This document shows, one piece after another, positions 15,191 to 23,110 of a stretch of 35,260 nt of DNA. Below the pieces are notes generated by a model. That model saw only the letters and a program-made list of their open reading frames with translations, was not told the DNA's origin and ran no database searches. The position numbers and the translations under genes were made by a program. Numbering within the stretch: the first letter of the stretch is position 1; each line of letters starts with the position of its first letter. The DNA comes from an uncultured Clostridia bacterium (lineage in GTDB: Bacteria; Bacillota; Clostridia; Christensenellales; Aristaeellaceae). Location: NCBI GenBank assembly GCA_944333055.1, contig CALVKT010000037.1:1-35260 (forward strand). The letters run 5' to 3'.

Positions 15191-16891
15191 TCAGGGCTGC
15201 GGCATGTGCTCCGCGGGCCATGTTGCGCGCAGGGCCTGCTCCACGTTCTTGACGCGCGCCATCGTGTAGTACAGCATGCTCGCGCCCGGGAATGCCTCCG
15301 CCTCGCCGTACCAGCGCTGCGTCTCGCGCGCATACGCGCCCGACGCGCACACCGCCTCCTCCGTATCCATGATCCACGCGTACAGCGCGTCGTCCGAAAG
15401 GAGGGTTTCGCGCTTCTCCTGCCAGATCGCCCACAGCCACGCCCGGCTGTCGCACACGTCCAGGTCGAGCATCCGGCAGGGCAGGGAAAAGGACATCTCC
15501 AGACCTTCGCCGCGTTCGGCCTCCCTGCCCTCAAGGTGGATGGCAAGCGACAGATCCATGTCCCACGGCGAGACGATGTACACGTAATCGCCCCCCGATC
15601 CAAGCGTCCAGATGTAGAGGTTGTTGAAGATGTTGTCCGTGCCCAGGCCGCACACCTGCGAGAAGAGGAAGTAGGAGATCAGCTCGCGCGCCGGAACGCG
15701 CCGCGCGGCCAGCTGCGCAAATGCCTCGTCGGTCAATGTACCCTCGCCCGTGCGCATCAGCGCCGCATAGTCCTCGATCCGCGCAAACGTGCGCGCATGC
15801 CGATTGCGCGCTTCGTATCGGTGTTCAATCCAGAGGTTCGACGTCGCCTTGCGGTCAAGCACCGGGTATTCGTCGATGTTCGCGGCGACGATGGCGCGCG
15901 CGACCGTATCCGTCTGCAGGTCGCCGCCCATGGCTGCGAGCTCCTTCTCGATGTCGATGCGCTCCATCAGCTGATAGAGTCCCATGTACGCATCGTCGAC
16001 GAACAGCTCCACCAGCCGGCTTTCCAGCTGCGCAGGCGCATCGCTGCCCGCGTTCCACGCGCGCCACATCGCCCAGCACAGGTGATTGCGGACCGCTGTG
16101 CGCTCCTGCGCGTTGCCGATGAGCAGCCAGTCCGTGTCTGCGGGCATGCCCAACACGCTGCGTGCCGTCTTCTCGTCGCCCCGGCTTGTCACATCGTGAA
16201 ACTCCACGCGATAGGAGTCCTTTTCGATGGGCTTGACGGAGCCGCCGCCGCGCAGGTGCACCCATGCCCCGGCGTCGATTGCCTCGTGCGCCGCGCTCGA
16301 TACGCTCACGCGCGCGGGGGTGTATGTATTCCCCAGCGCGTCCGCGCCGCCGTGCACGTGCAGCGTCACCGTGGGCAGCCCCGTGAAGACCACGCCCACG
16401 TAGGCATACTGCGTGTCCGTGTAGGCGATCAGCTCGTAGCGGTAGCCCTCGCGGACGGCGTCGCTGCGGAAATCGTAGGTGTAGTCGTCCACCCACGCGA
16501 CGCGCAGCCCGTCCGCGCCCTGCGCCCAGAGCGAGAGTTCGGGCCAGTCGTCTCCGCCGTCCAGGCCCAGCGTGCAGTAGAACGTCGCGCTTGCCGCGTC
16601 AAACCCCAGCTCGCTGTTCCCATTGCGCATCCCGACGACGAGCGCGCCTTCCGCCTCCCGGCGCGCATCCTCGATCTCCCAGACGCGCTCGATCTCCATC
16701 AGGGGTTCCACCGGCGCATGCGCCTGCTGGCGCGGGCTCTGCGCCAGCATCGCAAGCATCGGCGCAATCCTGTGCCGGGCGTCGTTGGCGTCCGCCGCCT
16801 CCTGCCCCGCCGACAGCATCCGCGCCAGCGGCCCCATCAGCGCAAGCAGCAGCGCCACGGTCAGCGCCGTCTTGATGATCCGTCTTCTCAT
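15191..16891 (-). CDS. CotH-6: membrane-anchored CotH-family kinase-like protein, separate from the array
   Basis: A 566-residue CotH protein most like CotH-5. A hydrophobic helix covers about 6-26, then a linker without SPYAP. The shared module (about 69-173: WEIEDARREA, LGFDAASATFYC, WVDDYTYDF, VFTGLP) and the CotH domain follow, with HLRGGG (212-217), KDSYR (224-228), LMERID (Glu 310 present), DN..NN (D419) and PWDMD (D444, D446). All the family acidic residues are kept, so it may be active. It lies 81 bases after purD and has only a weak ribosome binding site (GGGAAG). No regulator adjoins it, and it may be read through from purD. Substrate unknown. Confidence 0.84.
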   Translation of the reverse strand: MRRRIIKTALTVALLLALMGPLARMLSAGQEAADANDARHRIAPMLAMLAQSPRQQAHAPVEPLMEIERVWEIEDARREAEGALVVGMRNGNSELGFDAASATFYCTLGLDGGDDWPELSLWAQGADGLRVAWVDDYTYDFRSDAVREGYRYELIAYTDTQYAYVGVVFTGLPTVTLHVHGGADALGNTYTPARVSVSSAAHEAIDAGAWVHLRGGGSVKPIEKDSYRVEFHDVTSRGDEKTARSVLGMPADTDWLLIGNAQERTAVRNHLCWAMWRAWNAGSDAPAQLESRLVELFVDDAYMGLYQLMERIDIEKELAAMGGDLQTDTVARAIVAANIDEYPVLDRKATSNLWIEHRYEARNRHARTFARIEDYAALMRTGEGTLTDEAFAQLAARRVPARELISYFLFSQVCGLGTDNIFNNLYIWTLGSGGDYVYIVSPWDMDLSLAIHLEGREAERGEGLEMSFSLPCRMLDLDVCDSRAWLWAIWQEKRETLLSDDALYAWIMDTEEAVCASGAYARETQRWYGEAEAFPGASMLYYTMARVKNVEQALRATWPAEHMPQP

Positions 16892-16921
16892 CGTCTTCTT
16901 CCCGTCTCATTGGTATCTGCG

Positions 16922-16952
16922 CACAGAGCGAGGCCATCCGCCTCGCTCCGTG
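16922..16952. other. 13-bp hairpin between purD and CotH-6
   Basis: The arms at 16922-16934 and 16940-16952 pair over 13 bp (one wobble) around a 5-base loop. The stem core is GAGCGAGGC/GCCTCGCTC. On the minus strand no U-tract follows; on the plus strand TTCTTTC follows, although no plus-strand gene is visible. It may be an mRNA-stability or partial termination element between purD and CotH-6. Confidence 0.45.
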
Positions 16953-16972
16953 TTCTTTCGTTCATGCGGCTT

Positions 16973-18238
16973 TCAGCAGTCCCGGCTGCCGATGTCGCTG
17001 CGCATGTGCGCGCCGTCAAAGTGAATCAGCCGCGCCGCCGCGTAGGCGCTGTCCACGGCCTGCCGGAGCGTATCGCCCAGCGCCGTCACGCCCAGCACGC
17101 GGCCGCCCGCGGTCACGATCGCCTCGCCCGCGCGTCTGGTGCCCGCGTGATAGACCGTCGCACCGGCCGCCTGCGCTGCCTCCAGGCCCGTGATGACCTT
17201 GCCGCTCTCGTATGCGCCCGGATAGCCGCCGCTGGCGAGCACGATGCACGCCGCCGACGCGTCCTTCCAGCGGATCTCCAGCTCGGAGAGCGTCTGGTTG
17301 CGCACGGCCATCATGATGGCCATCAGGTCGCTTTCCAGCAGCGGGAGCACGGCCTGCGTCTCCGGATCGCCGAAGCGCGCGTTGTATTCGACGACCTTCG
17401 GCCCCTGCGCCGTGAGCATCAGGCCGACGTAGAGCACGCCCTTGAATGTGAAGCCCTCGGCGTTCATGGCGTGCAGCGTGGGCAGCAGGATCTCCCGCAT
17501 CGTGCGCGCCGCGATCTCCGGCGTGTACAGCGGGCTGGGCGCGAACGCGCCCATGCCGCCCGTATTGGGGCCCTCGTCGTGGTCGAATACCCGCTTGTGA
17601 TCCTGGCTGGCGGGCATGGGCACGATGGTCTTGCCGTCGCAGAAGCACAGCACCGTCACCTCGCGGCCGAACATGCACTCCTCGATGAGCACGCGCGCGC
17701 CGCTCTTGCCAAAGCGCCCGCCCTGCATCATGTCCACGACGGCCGTCTTGGCCTCCTCAATCGTCCGGGCGACGATGACGCCCTTGCCCAGCGCCAGCCC
17801 GTCCGCCTTGACGACGATGGGCGCCTGCTGGGCGTCCAGGTATGCGAGCGCCGCATCCATGTCCGTGAACGTCTCGCTCGCGGCGGTGGGGATGCCGTAC
17901 TTCTTCATCAGGTTCTTGGAGAAGATCTTGCTGGACTCCATCTGCGCGGCATACGCGTTCGGGCCGAACGCGGGGATGCCCGCCGCCTCCAGCGCGTCCA
18001 CGCAGCCCATCGCCAGCGGATCGTCCGGCGTCACGCAGACGAAGTCCACGCGCTCCTCTCTGGCGAGTGCGACGATGCCTGCGACATCCGTCGCCTTCAC
18101 CTGCGGCACGCAGGCCGCCACCTCGGCGATGCCCGCGTTGCCCGGCGCGCACAGCAGCGCGTCCACCATCGGGGACACCGCGAGCTTCCTGCATACGGCG
18201 TGCTCGCGCCCGCCGCCGCCAACGACCAGAACCTTCAT
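16973..18238 (-). CDS. purD: Phosphoribosylamine-glycine ligase
   Basis: PurD joins phosphoribosylamine and glycine with ATP to give GAR, the second step of purine synthesis. The 421-residue protein has the usual length. It starts MKVLVVGGGGREHAVCRKL, has an N-domain with CAPGNAGIAEVA, then the ATP-grasp fold with KADGLALGKGVI, the SQDHKRVFDHDEGPNTGGMGAF signature and the metal-binding VVEYNARFGDPETQAVLP segment. ATG 18238 has AAGGAGGT 7 bases upstream and is preferred to the longer frame. It lies 46 bases after the GNAT gene, probably on the same transcript. It is separated from any other pur gene, unless the damaged GuaA-like gene nearby is counted. Confidence 0.97.
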   Translation of the reverse strand: MKVLVVGGGGREHAVCRKLAVSPMVDALLCAPGNAGIAEVAACVPQVKATDVAGIVALAREERVDFVCVTPDDPLAMGCVDALEAAGIPAFGPNAYAAQMESSKIFSKNLMKKYGIPTAASETFTDMDAALAYLDAQQAPIVVKADGLALGKGVIVARTIEEAKTAVVDMMQGGRFGKSGARVLIEECMFGREVTVLCFCDGKTIVPMPASQDHKRVFDHDEGPNTGGMGAFAPSPLYTPEIAARTMREILLPTLHAMNAEGFTFKGVLYVGLMLTAQGPKVVEYNARFGDPETQAVLPLLESDLMAIMMAVRNQTLSELEIRWKDASAACIVLASGGYPGAYESGKVITGLEAAQAAGATVYHAGTRRAGEAIVTAGGRVLGVTALGDTLRQAVDSAYAAARLIHFDGAHMRSDIGSRDC

Positions 18239-18284
18239 GCCCGGTACCTCCTTGTCTCCTGCGCGCACCGCGCGCCGTCATCCC

Positions 18285-19100
18285 TCACAGATCGCGCCCC
18301 AGCAGATAGCACTCCGTGCGCACCCAGTCAAAGCCGCTGCGGCGCATCATCTGAATGGCGCTCTTGTTGCGCCGCACGCAGCGGGCGCACAGATACGCCA
18401 CGTGCTGCCCGGAGAGCTGCTTGAGCGCCTCGTCGATCATCGCGCTGGCCACGCCGCGGCCACGCCACTTCGGCTCCACGCAGACCATCTCCAGCACCGC
18501 CTCGCTTTGCGAGCCGGTCACCAGCATCTGCCCGACAAAATCGCTGCCCTGATACATCGCCTTGGCGATGAACACCGGGTCCTTCATGCGCTCTTCGAGC
18601 CACTCGCTGGCGTGCTCCACGCAGCCGAACTCCTTGAGCCCCAGCAGAAACTCCTCCCTGCGCACGCGCGTGCGCAGGTCGACGTCGATGCTCTTGGTGC
18701 CCAGCGGACTGTAATTGCGCTTGCGCGCGTTCATGTCCTGCGGCACGGGCAGCACAAACAGCTCGTCGCCGTCGAAGTCGTCAAAACCCATGCGGGTGAA
18801 GTATTCGTGGCGCGTCGCGTCGTCGATCTCGCAGCGCGTGTACAGCCGCGCCGGCAGATCGCCCTGCTCCGCCTTGATGCGCTCCGCCCGCGCGCTGAGC
18901 GCGCCGAAGAGCGTGTCGCTGGCCATGGGATGCGCCTGCATGTTCATCTCGATGTGCAGCGGGCGCTCCGGGATCATCTTCTTGACGACCCGAAACTCCA
19001 GACCGCCCTGTCCGATCTCCACGCCCGCGTCATCGATGATCACAAAGCTGTCCTCTCGCAGCGCGCCGCCCACGCCCCTGACCGGATGATAGATTCTCAT
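18285..19100 (-). CDS. GNAT-family acetyltransferase, probably two-domain
   Basis: A 271-residue protein of the GNAT N-acyltransferase superfamily. The C-terminal domain (about 140-271) is a clear GNAT unit. It has LEMVCVEPKWRGRGVASAMI (203-222), with the acetyl-CoA motif RGRGVA, then NKSAIQMMRRSGFDWV (245-260) and a final strand CYLLGRDL. The N-terminal half ends FTRMGFDDFDGDELFVLP (101-118), resembling the tail of a second GNAT domain that has no clear CoA motif. ATG 19100 has AAGGG 7 bases upstream; a longer frame would begin upstream at MKGRN. A promoter with TATAAT precedes it and purD follows. Substrate cannot be told. Confidence 0.8.
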   Translation of the reverse strand: MRIYHPVRGVGGALREDSFVIIDDAGVEIGQGGLEFRVVKKMIPERPLHIEMNMQAHPMASDTLFGALSARAERIKAEQGDLPARLYTRCEIDDATRHEYFTRMGFDDFDGDELFVLPVPQDMNARKRNYSPLGTKSIDVDLRTRVRREEFLLGLKEFGCVEHASEWLEERMKDPVFIAKAMYQGSDFVGQMLVTGSQSEAVLEMVCVEPKWRGRGVASAMIDEALKQLSGQHVAYLCARCVRRNKSAIQMMRRSGFDWVRTECYLLGRDL

Positions 19101-19161
19101 ATTCCTACCCTTCATTGGATCGGACGCGGCGCGCGTTGCCGCATCCATATATTGACAGTAT

Positions 19162-19191
19162 ATTATAGCACATGTGTCTCGCCTCCTTCTA
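19162..19191 (-). promoter_or_regulatory. Promoter of the GNAT-purD transcript
   Basis: On the minus strand a perfect TATAAT (19162-19167) is preceded by TGTGC (extended -10). The -35 is weak (TAGAAG at 19186-19191, spacer 18). It lies about 60 bases upstream of the GNAT start and just after the terminator at 19220-19253. Confidence 0.6.
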
Positions 19192-19219
19192 CCCCTGTTT
19201 TGGGGCGAAGGCAGGATGC

Positions 19220-19253
19220 AAAAACGCCCCGGCCTGCCGCGCAGGCCGGAGCG
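19220..19253 (-). terminator. Intrinsic terminator after the GuaA-like gene
   Basis: On the minus strand CGCTCCGGCCTGC and GCAGGCCGGGGCG form a 13-bp stem with one wobble and a 3-base loop, followed at once by TTTTTG. It begins 3 bases after the GuaA-like stop codon. A textbook intrinsic terminator. Confidence 0.93.
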
Positions 19254-19256
19254 CCA

Positions 19257-20696
19257 TCACGAGAACGATTCCCGGCCAAGCTGCGTGGGCGTCTCATCGT
19301 AGAAGATGCGCGCGACGGACGGCGAAACCGACAGGATCCGCTGCACCGTGCGCTCCACGAGGTCATAGGGCAGACGGGCCGGCACGAGCATGCCGCCCGA
19401 AAGCGTGACCGCGCGCAGCACCAGCATCTCCCTGCCGGCGGTGTCCGCGCCGGTGAGCACCGGGAAGTACTTGTAGAGCTTGCGCTCCAGCCCCGCCGCG
19501 CGGATCTCCTCCCGGAAGATGGCGTCCGCCGTGCGCACGGCGTGCAGCCGCTCCTGCGTCACCTCGCCGATGATGCGCGCGCCCAGCCCCAGCGCCGGGA
19601 ACGGCTTGTGGCTCGCGGCCTCTTCGCTCATGCCAAGCTGGCGCGCCATCGCGCGCACCTCGTCCTTGAAGAGCTCCGCAAGCGGCTCCAGCACGGTCAT
19701 GCCGCTGCCCGCGTACAGGGGCGCGCCCGCGCCGCTGTGCAGAAAGTCGCTGTAATTGGTGCCCAGCACGAGCGCCTTCTCCCCCTGGATGGCCGCGCTC
19801 TGGCGGATCATCTCCTCGCTCAGGCAGCCGAGCACGACAGCGCGCTTCTCCTCGCCGCCGACCTTGTGCGAGAGCCGCTCGATCACCTCGCCGGAGCGGT
19901 CAACCACGCGCAGCGGGATATCCAGCTCGGCGAAGAGCGCCTTCGTCTGCTCCGCCTCGCCCTCGCGCATGAGGCCCGTGTCCATGAGCACGGCGATCAT
20001 CTTCTCGCCGAATGCCCGGCGCGCCAGCAGCGCAGAGAGCGTGGAATCCACGCCGCCGCTGACCGCGCACACGGCAAACGCGCCGCGCGCGGCCGTATCG
20101 GCCAGCACGGCCTGCGCCTGTTTGAGCGCGGCGTCCGGCGTCCACCAGGACGCACAGGCGCAGATGCTGCCGGCGAAGTTGAGCAGGATCGTCGAGCCGT
20201 CCGGATCGTTGCGCTCCAGCTCGAACTGCACGCCGTAGCAGCGCCTGTTGGCGTCCTCAAAGGCGATCGTGCAGCCCGCGGCCCTGGCCGTCTCGCGGAC
20301 GCCGGTGGGCAGCATCAGCGTGCGTGCCTCCTGCATGTAGCGCTCGCCCTCGCGCACGCCGGCAAAGAGCGGGCTGTCGCCGTATTCCACAAGCGCCTTC
20401 TTCTCGCGCAGCGGCGCATCCGCGCTCGCGCCGCCCAGGCAGGCGAGCAGCATGTGCGCCGTGTGCCCCAGCGCCAGCACGGGAATGCCCAGCGCGAGGA
20501 TCTCGCCATCCAGCGTGCCGCCTTCCCCCGCCGCCTCGCCGCTGAGGATGATGCCGCGCGGCGCGAGCGAGCGCACCTGCTGGGCTGTCGTCTCCGGCGC
20601 GACAATGCGCGCGTAGATCTGCTCGGCGCGCAGGCGGCTGGCGATCTCCACGGAGAATTCGTCGGAGTGGTTGAGGATCAGGATCATGTCGTTCAT
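19257..20696 (-). CDS. GMP-synthase-like protein with a destroyed glutaminase site
   Basis: A 479-residue protein with the full GuaA architecture: a class-I glutamine amidotransferase-like domain (1-185), an ATP-pyrophosphatase domain with SGGVDS (213-218) and MDTGLMREGE (239-248), and a GuaA-type dimerisation domain (RIIGEVTQERL to the end). The nucleophile motif GICYG reads LALGHT, so Cys is Gly (G77), and HPE after GVQF reads ELE, so the catalytic His is gone. It cannot hydrolyse glutamine by the usual mechanism. The C-terminal KPPATIEWE motif of GuaA, which contacts XMP, is also replaced (TPTQLGRESFS), and the GDxRTY loop is shortened. The ATG at 20696 has AGGGG upstream. It may use ammonia or a different substrate; calling it guaA would be unsafe. 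Confidence 0.8.
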   Translation of the reverse strand: MNDMILILNHSDEFSVEIASRLRAEQIYARIVAPETTAQQVRSLAPRGIILSGEAAGEGGTLDGEILALGIPVLALGHTAHMLLACLGGASADAPLREKKALVEYGDSPLFAGVREGERYMQEARTLMLPTGVRETARAAGCTIAFEDANRRCYGVQFELERNDPDGSTILLNFAGSICACASWWTPDAALKQAQAVLADTAARGAFAVCAVSGGVDSTLSALLARRAFGEKMIAVLMDTGLMREGEAEQTKALFAELDIPLRVVDRSGEVIERLSHKVGGEEKRAVVLGCLSEEMIRQSAAIQGEKALVLGTNYSDFLHSGAGAPLYAGSGMTVLEPLAELFKDEVRAMARQLGMSEEAASHKPFPALGLGARIIGEVTQERLHAVRTADAIFREEIRAAGLERKLYKYFPVLTGADTAGREMLVLRAVTLSGGMLVPARLPYDLVERTVQRILSVSPSVARIFYDETPTQLGRESFS

Positions 20697-20752
20697 AGGC
20701 TATCCCCTCTATGCCTTTTTCCCGGCGAAACGCGCCCCACGGGCGCTATCCT

Positions 20753-20783
20753 AAAAAAGCTGCTTCGCGTGGCGAAACAGCTT
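20753..20783 (-). terminator. Terminator of the S10-spc-alpha supercluster
   Basis: On the minus strand AAGCTGTTTCGC and GCGAAGCAGCTT form a 12-bp stem with one T-G wobble and a 3-base loop, continuing into TTTTTT. It lies 18 bases after the rplQ stop codon and separates the ribosomal genes from the GuaA-like gene. Confidence 0.9.
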
Positions 20784-20801
20784 CTTTCGTGGACGAAGAA
20801 A

Positions 20802-21314
20802 TCAGATCAGCTCGAGAATGACCATCTCGGCAGCGTCGCCACGGCGCGGACCCTTCTTGATGATGCGGGTGTAGCCGCCGGCGCAGTTCTTCTCCGCGTT
20901 GCGGGCCTTGTACTTCGGGCCGATATCGCGGAAGAGCTTCTCGACGCACGGATACTTGTTGTCCTTGGTGCGGGCGCGATAGGCGCTCTTGGACTCGTCA
21001 TCCAGCTTGGCTTCCTTGATCTCGTAGAGATACGCCATGATCTGGCGGCGCGCATGCAGCTTGCTCGGAGCGTCGTTCTGGACGGTGACCGTCACGGTCT
21101 GGCCCTTGTCGTTGTTGAAGGTCTTCTCGACCTGAACGTTGTTGTCGCACTCGTTGATCGCCAGGGTGATCAGGCGCTCGGCCATGGAGCGGACTTCCTT
21201 CGCGCGGGCGAGGGTGGTTTCGATGCGGCCGTACCAGATCAGATTGGTCACCTGGTTACGAATGAGCGCCTTCCGCTGAGCAGCGGTGCGGCAGCCGAGT
21301 TTGCGCTGAGCCAT
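20802..21314 (-). CDS. rplQ: 50S ribosomal protein L17 (long form)
   Basis: L17 lies near the peptide exit tunnel of the 50S subunit. The start [20 protein letters not shown] and the [29 protein letters not shown] segment are the L17 core, and the end [25 protein letters not shown] is also typical. The protein has 170 residues against about 115-120 in most bacteria. The extra 50 or so lie in two places, around [20 protein letters not shown] and around [20 protein letters not shown]. Long L17 forms are known in some Clostridia. ATG 21314 has AGGAGG upstream. It is the last gene of the alpha operon, 173 bases after rpoA. Confidence 0.95.
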   Translation of the reverse strand: MAQRKLGCRTAAQRKALIRNQVTNLIWYGRIETTLARAKEVRSMAERLITLAINECDNNVQVEKTFNNDKGQTVTVTVQNDAPSKLHARRQIMAYLYEIKEAKLDDESKSAYRARTKDNKYPCVEKLFRDIGPKYKARNAEKNCAGGYTRIIKKGPRRGDAAEMVILELI

Positions 21315-21376
21315 GTTGTTTTCCTCCTGTTTCAGCCCGCCTCCTGCAAATACGGTTCTTCACGCGGCAGCGCCGA

Positions 21377-21403
21377 CGCCTGTCCGCATTGCGCGGGCAG
21401 GCG
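21377..21403. other. Hairpin in the rpoA-rplQ gap
   Basis: CGCCTGTCCGC and GCGGGCAGGCG (11 pairs as plus-strand RNA, one A-C mismatch on the minus strand) form a hairpin around a 5-base loop in the 173-base rpoA-rplQ gap. No T-run follows on the minus strand. It may be a processing site; nothing else is seen in this gap. Confidence 0.35.
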
Positions 21404-21487
21404 CCGTCTCCGCCGCGCCCATATTTCCCTTAGGCGCAGCCTTGATAAGCCCTTTCGGGCGGTCATGTGTAAACCGGGGATACCGGA

Positions 21488-22426
21488 TTACTCGTCATTG
21501 GCACGCAGAGCGAGCCCCAGAGCGGCGAGCTTCTGCTCGACCTCTTCAAGAGACTTCTTGCCCAGATTGCGAACCTTCATCATGTCCTCCTGATTGCGCT
21601 GCACCAGCTCGGCGACGGTGTTGATGCCGGCGCGCTTGAGGCAGTTGTAGGCGCGAACGGAGAGGTCCAGCTCCTCGATGGTCATCTCGAGCACCTTCTC
21701 GCGGTGATCGTCTTCCTTCTCGTTGAAGCCGATGGTCACCACCTGGTCGGTCAGATCCATGAACAGCTTGAGATGGCCGCACAGGATCTTCGCCGCGGTC
21801 GAGATGGCCTCGTCCGGCATGATGCTGCCGTCGGTCCACACCTCCAGGCTCAGGCGATCGTAATCGGTCTCCTGGCCGACGCGGGTGTTTTCGACGGTGT
21901 AATTCACCTTGCGGATCGGGGTGAAGATGGAATCCGTCGGGATCACGCCGATGGGCATGCTCGGATTCTTGTTCTTGTCCGCGCTGACGTAGCCGCGGCC
22001 CTTTTCAAGGGTCAGGTGCATGATCAGATCGGCGTCCTCGTTGAGGGTGGCGATGTGCAGATCGCGGTTGATCACCTCGATCTGGTCGTCCACCTCCAGC
22101 GCGGCGGCGGTCAGCTCGCACGGGCCCTTGACGTTGATGGACACCGTCTTGGGGCCGTCGCAATACAGCTTGGCAGAAAGCTCTTTCAGGTTGAGGATGA
22201 TCTCTGCAACGTCTTCCTTGATGCCGGGCACGGCGGAAAACTCATGCTGGATGCCCTCAATACGGATGCTGGAAACGGCGACGCCCGGCAGGGAGCTGAG
22301 CAGCACGCGGCGCAGGGCATTGCCCAGCGTCTGGCCAAAGCCATGCTCAAGCGGCTCGACAACGAACTTGCCGTAGCTCTCGCCCGATTCCACGCGTTCG
22401 ATGCGGGGCTTTTCGATTTCGATCAT
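21488..22426 (-). CDS. rpoA: RNA polymerase alpha subunit
   Basis: RpoA dimerises to start assembly of RNA polymerase and contacts promoter UP elements. The 312-residue protein has the N-terminal domain (1 to about 230: [35 protein letters not shown]) and, after a linker, the C-terminal domain with [19 protein letters not shown] and [16 protein letters not shown], which carries the DNA-contacting Arg and helix-hairpin-helix. Length is normal. ATG 22426 has AGGAGGA 9 bases upstream. It lies between rpsD and rplQ as in other Firmicutes. Confidence 0.98.
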   Translation of the reverse strand: MIEIEKPRIERVESGESYGKFVVEPLEHGFGQTLGNALRRVLLSSLPGVAVSSIRIEGIQHEFSAVPGIKEDVAEIILNLKELSAKLYCDGPKTVSINVKGPCELTAAALEVDDQIEVINRDLHIATLNEDADLIMHLTLEKGRGYVSADKNKNPSMPIGVIPTDSIFTPIRKVNYTVENTRVGQETDYDRLSLEVWTDGSIMPDEAISTAAKILCGHLKLFMDLTDQVVTIGFNEKEDDHREKVLEMTIEELDLSVRAYNCLKRAGINTVAELVQRNQEDMMKVRNLGKKSLEEVEQKLAALGLALRANDE

Positions 22427-22489
22427 TCGGCAGATTCCTCCTCACAGTTGCCGTGAAAAAACCGTAGCAGACATTCGGCGAGGCGTCTA

Positions 22490-23086
22490 TTAACGAGAAT
22501 AGAGCTCGACGATGAGGTGCTCCTCGATCGGGCAATCGATGTCCTCGCGCGCCGGCATGGCCTCGACCTTGCCGGTCAGGTTCTGGGCATCGAAGGTGAG
22601 CCACTTCGGGGTCACCACGCCGGTGCCCTCGCGCAGGGCCTTGAAGCCTTCCTGCTCCTTGGAGCGCTCGCGCAGGGTGATCACATCGCCGACCTTCACG
22701 GAGTAGGACGGGATGTCCACCTTCTTGCCGTTGACCAGGATGTGGCCATGGCCCACGACCTGGCGCGCCATGCGGCGGGTCTTGGCCAGGCCGAGGCGAT
22801 AGACGACGTTGTCAAGGCGCAGCTCCAGCAGCCTGAGCAGGTTCTCGCCGGTGATGCCCTTCATGTTGGCGGCCTTGAGGTAGTAGCGATGGAACTGCTT
22901 CTCCAGCACGCCGTAGACGAACTTGACCTTCTGCTTCTCCTTGAGCTGGGTGCCGTACTCGGACACCTTCTTGCGCTTGTTGCCGCCCGGATTGCGGGTA
23001 GACTTCTTATTGCCATAGCCCATGACCGCCGGGGAAACGCCGAGGCTGCGGCACTTCTTGGCGATCGGCTCCTTGTTGTTAGCCAT
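22490..23086 (-). CDS. rpsD: 30S ribosomal protein S4
   Basis: S4 is a primary 16S rRNA-binding protein and binds the 5' domain early in assembly. The 198-residue product has the S4 N-terminal domain (with [21 protein letters not shown]) and the S4 RNA-binding domain near residues 90-150 ([40 protein letters not shown]). Of the zinc-ligand cysteines of some S4 proteins only one (C12) remains, so this is the zinc-free form. GGAGG lies 9 bases before ATG 23086. In many Firmicutes rpsD is elsewhere in the genome; here it lies inside the alpha operon between rpsK and rpoA, as in many Clostridia. Confidence 0.98.
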   Translation of the reverse strand: MANNKEPIAKKCRSLGVSPAVMGYGNKKSTRNPGGNKRKKVSEYGTQLKEKQKVKFVYGVLEKQFHRYYLKAANMKGITGENLLRLLELRLDNVVYRLGLAKTRRMARQVVGHGHILVNGKKVDIPSYSVKVGDVITLRERSKEQEGFKALREGTGVVTPKWLTFDAQNLTGKVEAMPAREDIDCPIEEHLIVELYSR

Positions 23087-23110
23087 TACTTTCGTCCTCC
23101 TTACAAAACC

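Noticed and set aside
4089-16891. CotH genes plus dap genes as a sporulation locus (spore coat kinase and dipicolinate precursor)
   Set aside because: The CotH proteins have export signals, unlike Bacillus CotH, and there is no spoVF, cotB/cotG or sporulation sigma promoter in the window. The dap operon is housekeeping for lysine and cell wall.
19257-20696. Plain annotation as guaA
   Set aside because: The catalytic Cys and His of the glutaminase and the XMP-binding C-terminal motif are missing, so the name would claim a reaction the sequence does not support.
17616-21593. Very long plus-strand open frames (up to 1325 codons here; others at 15179-18424, 329-2368, 5811-7520, 7129-8904)
   Set aside because: They lie antisense to well supported genes (purD, GNAT, GuaA-like, CotH, fusA). 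Their translations are rich in Arg, Ala, His and Val without family motifs, and lack convincing ribosome binding sites. High GC at third positions explains them.
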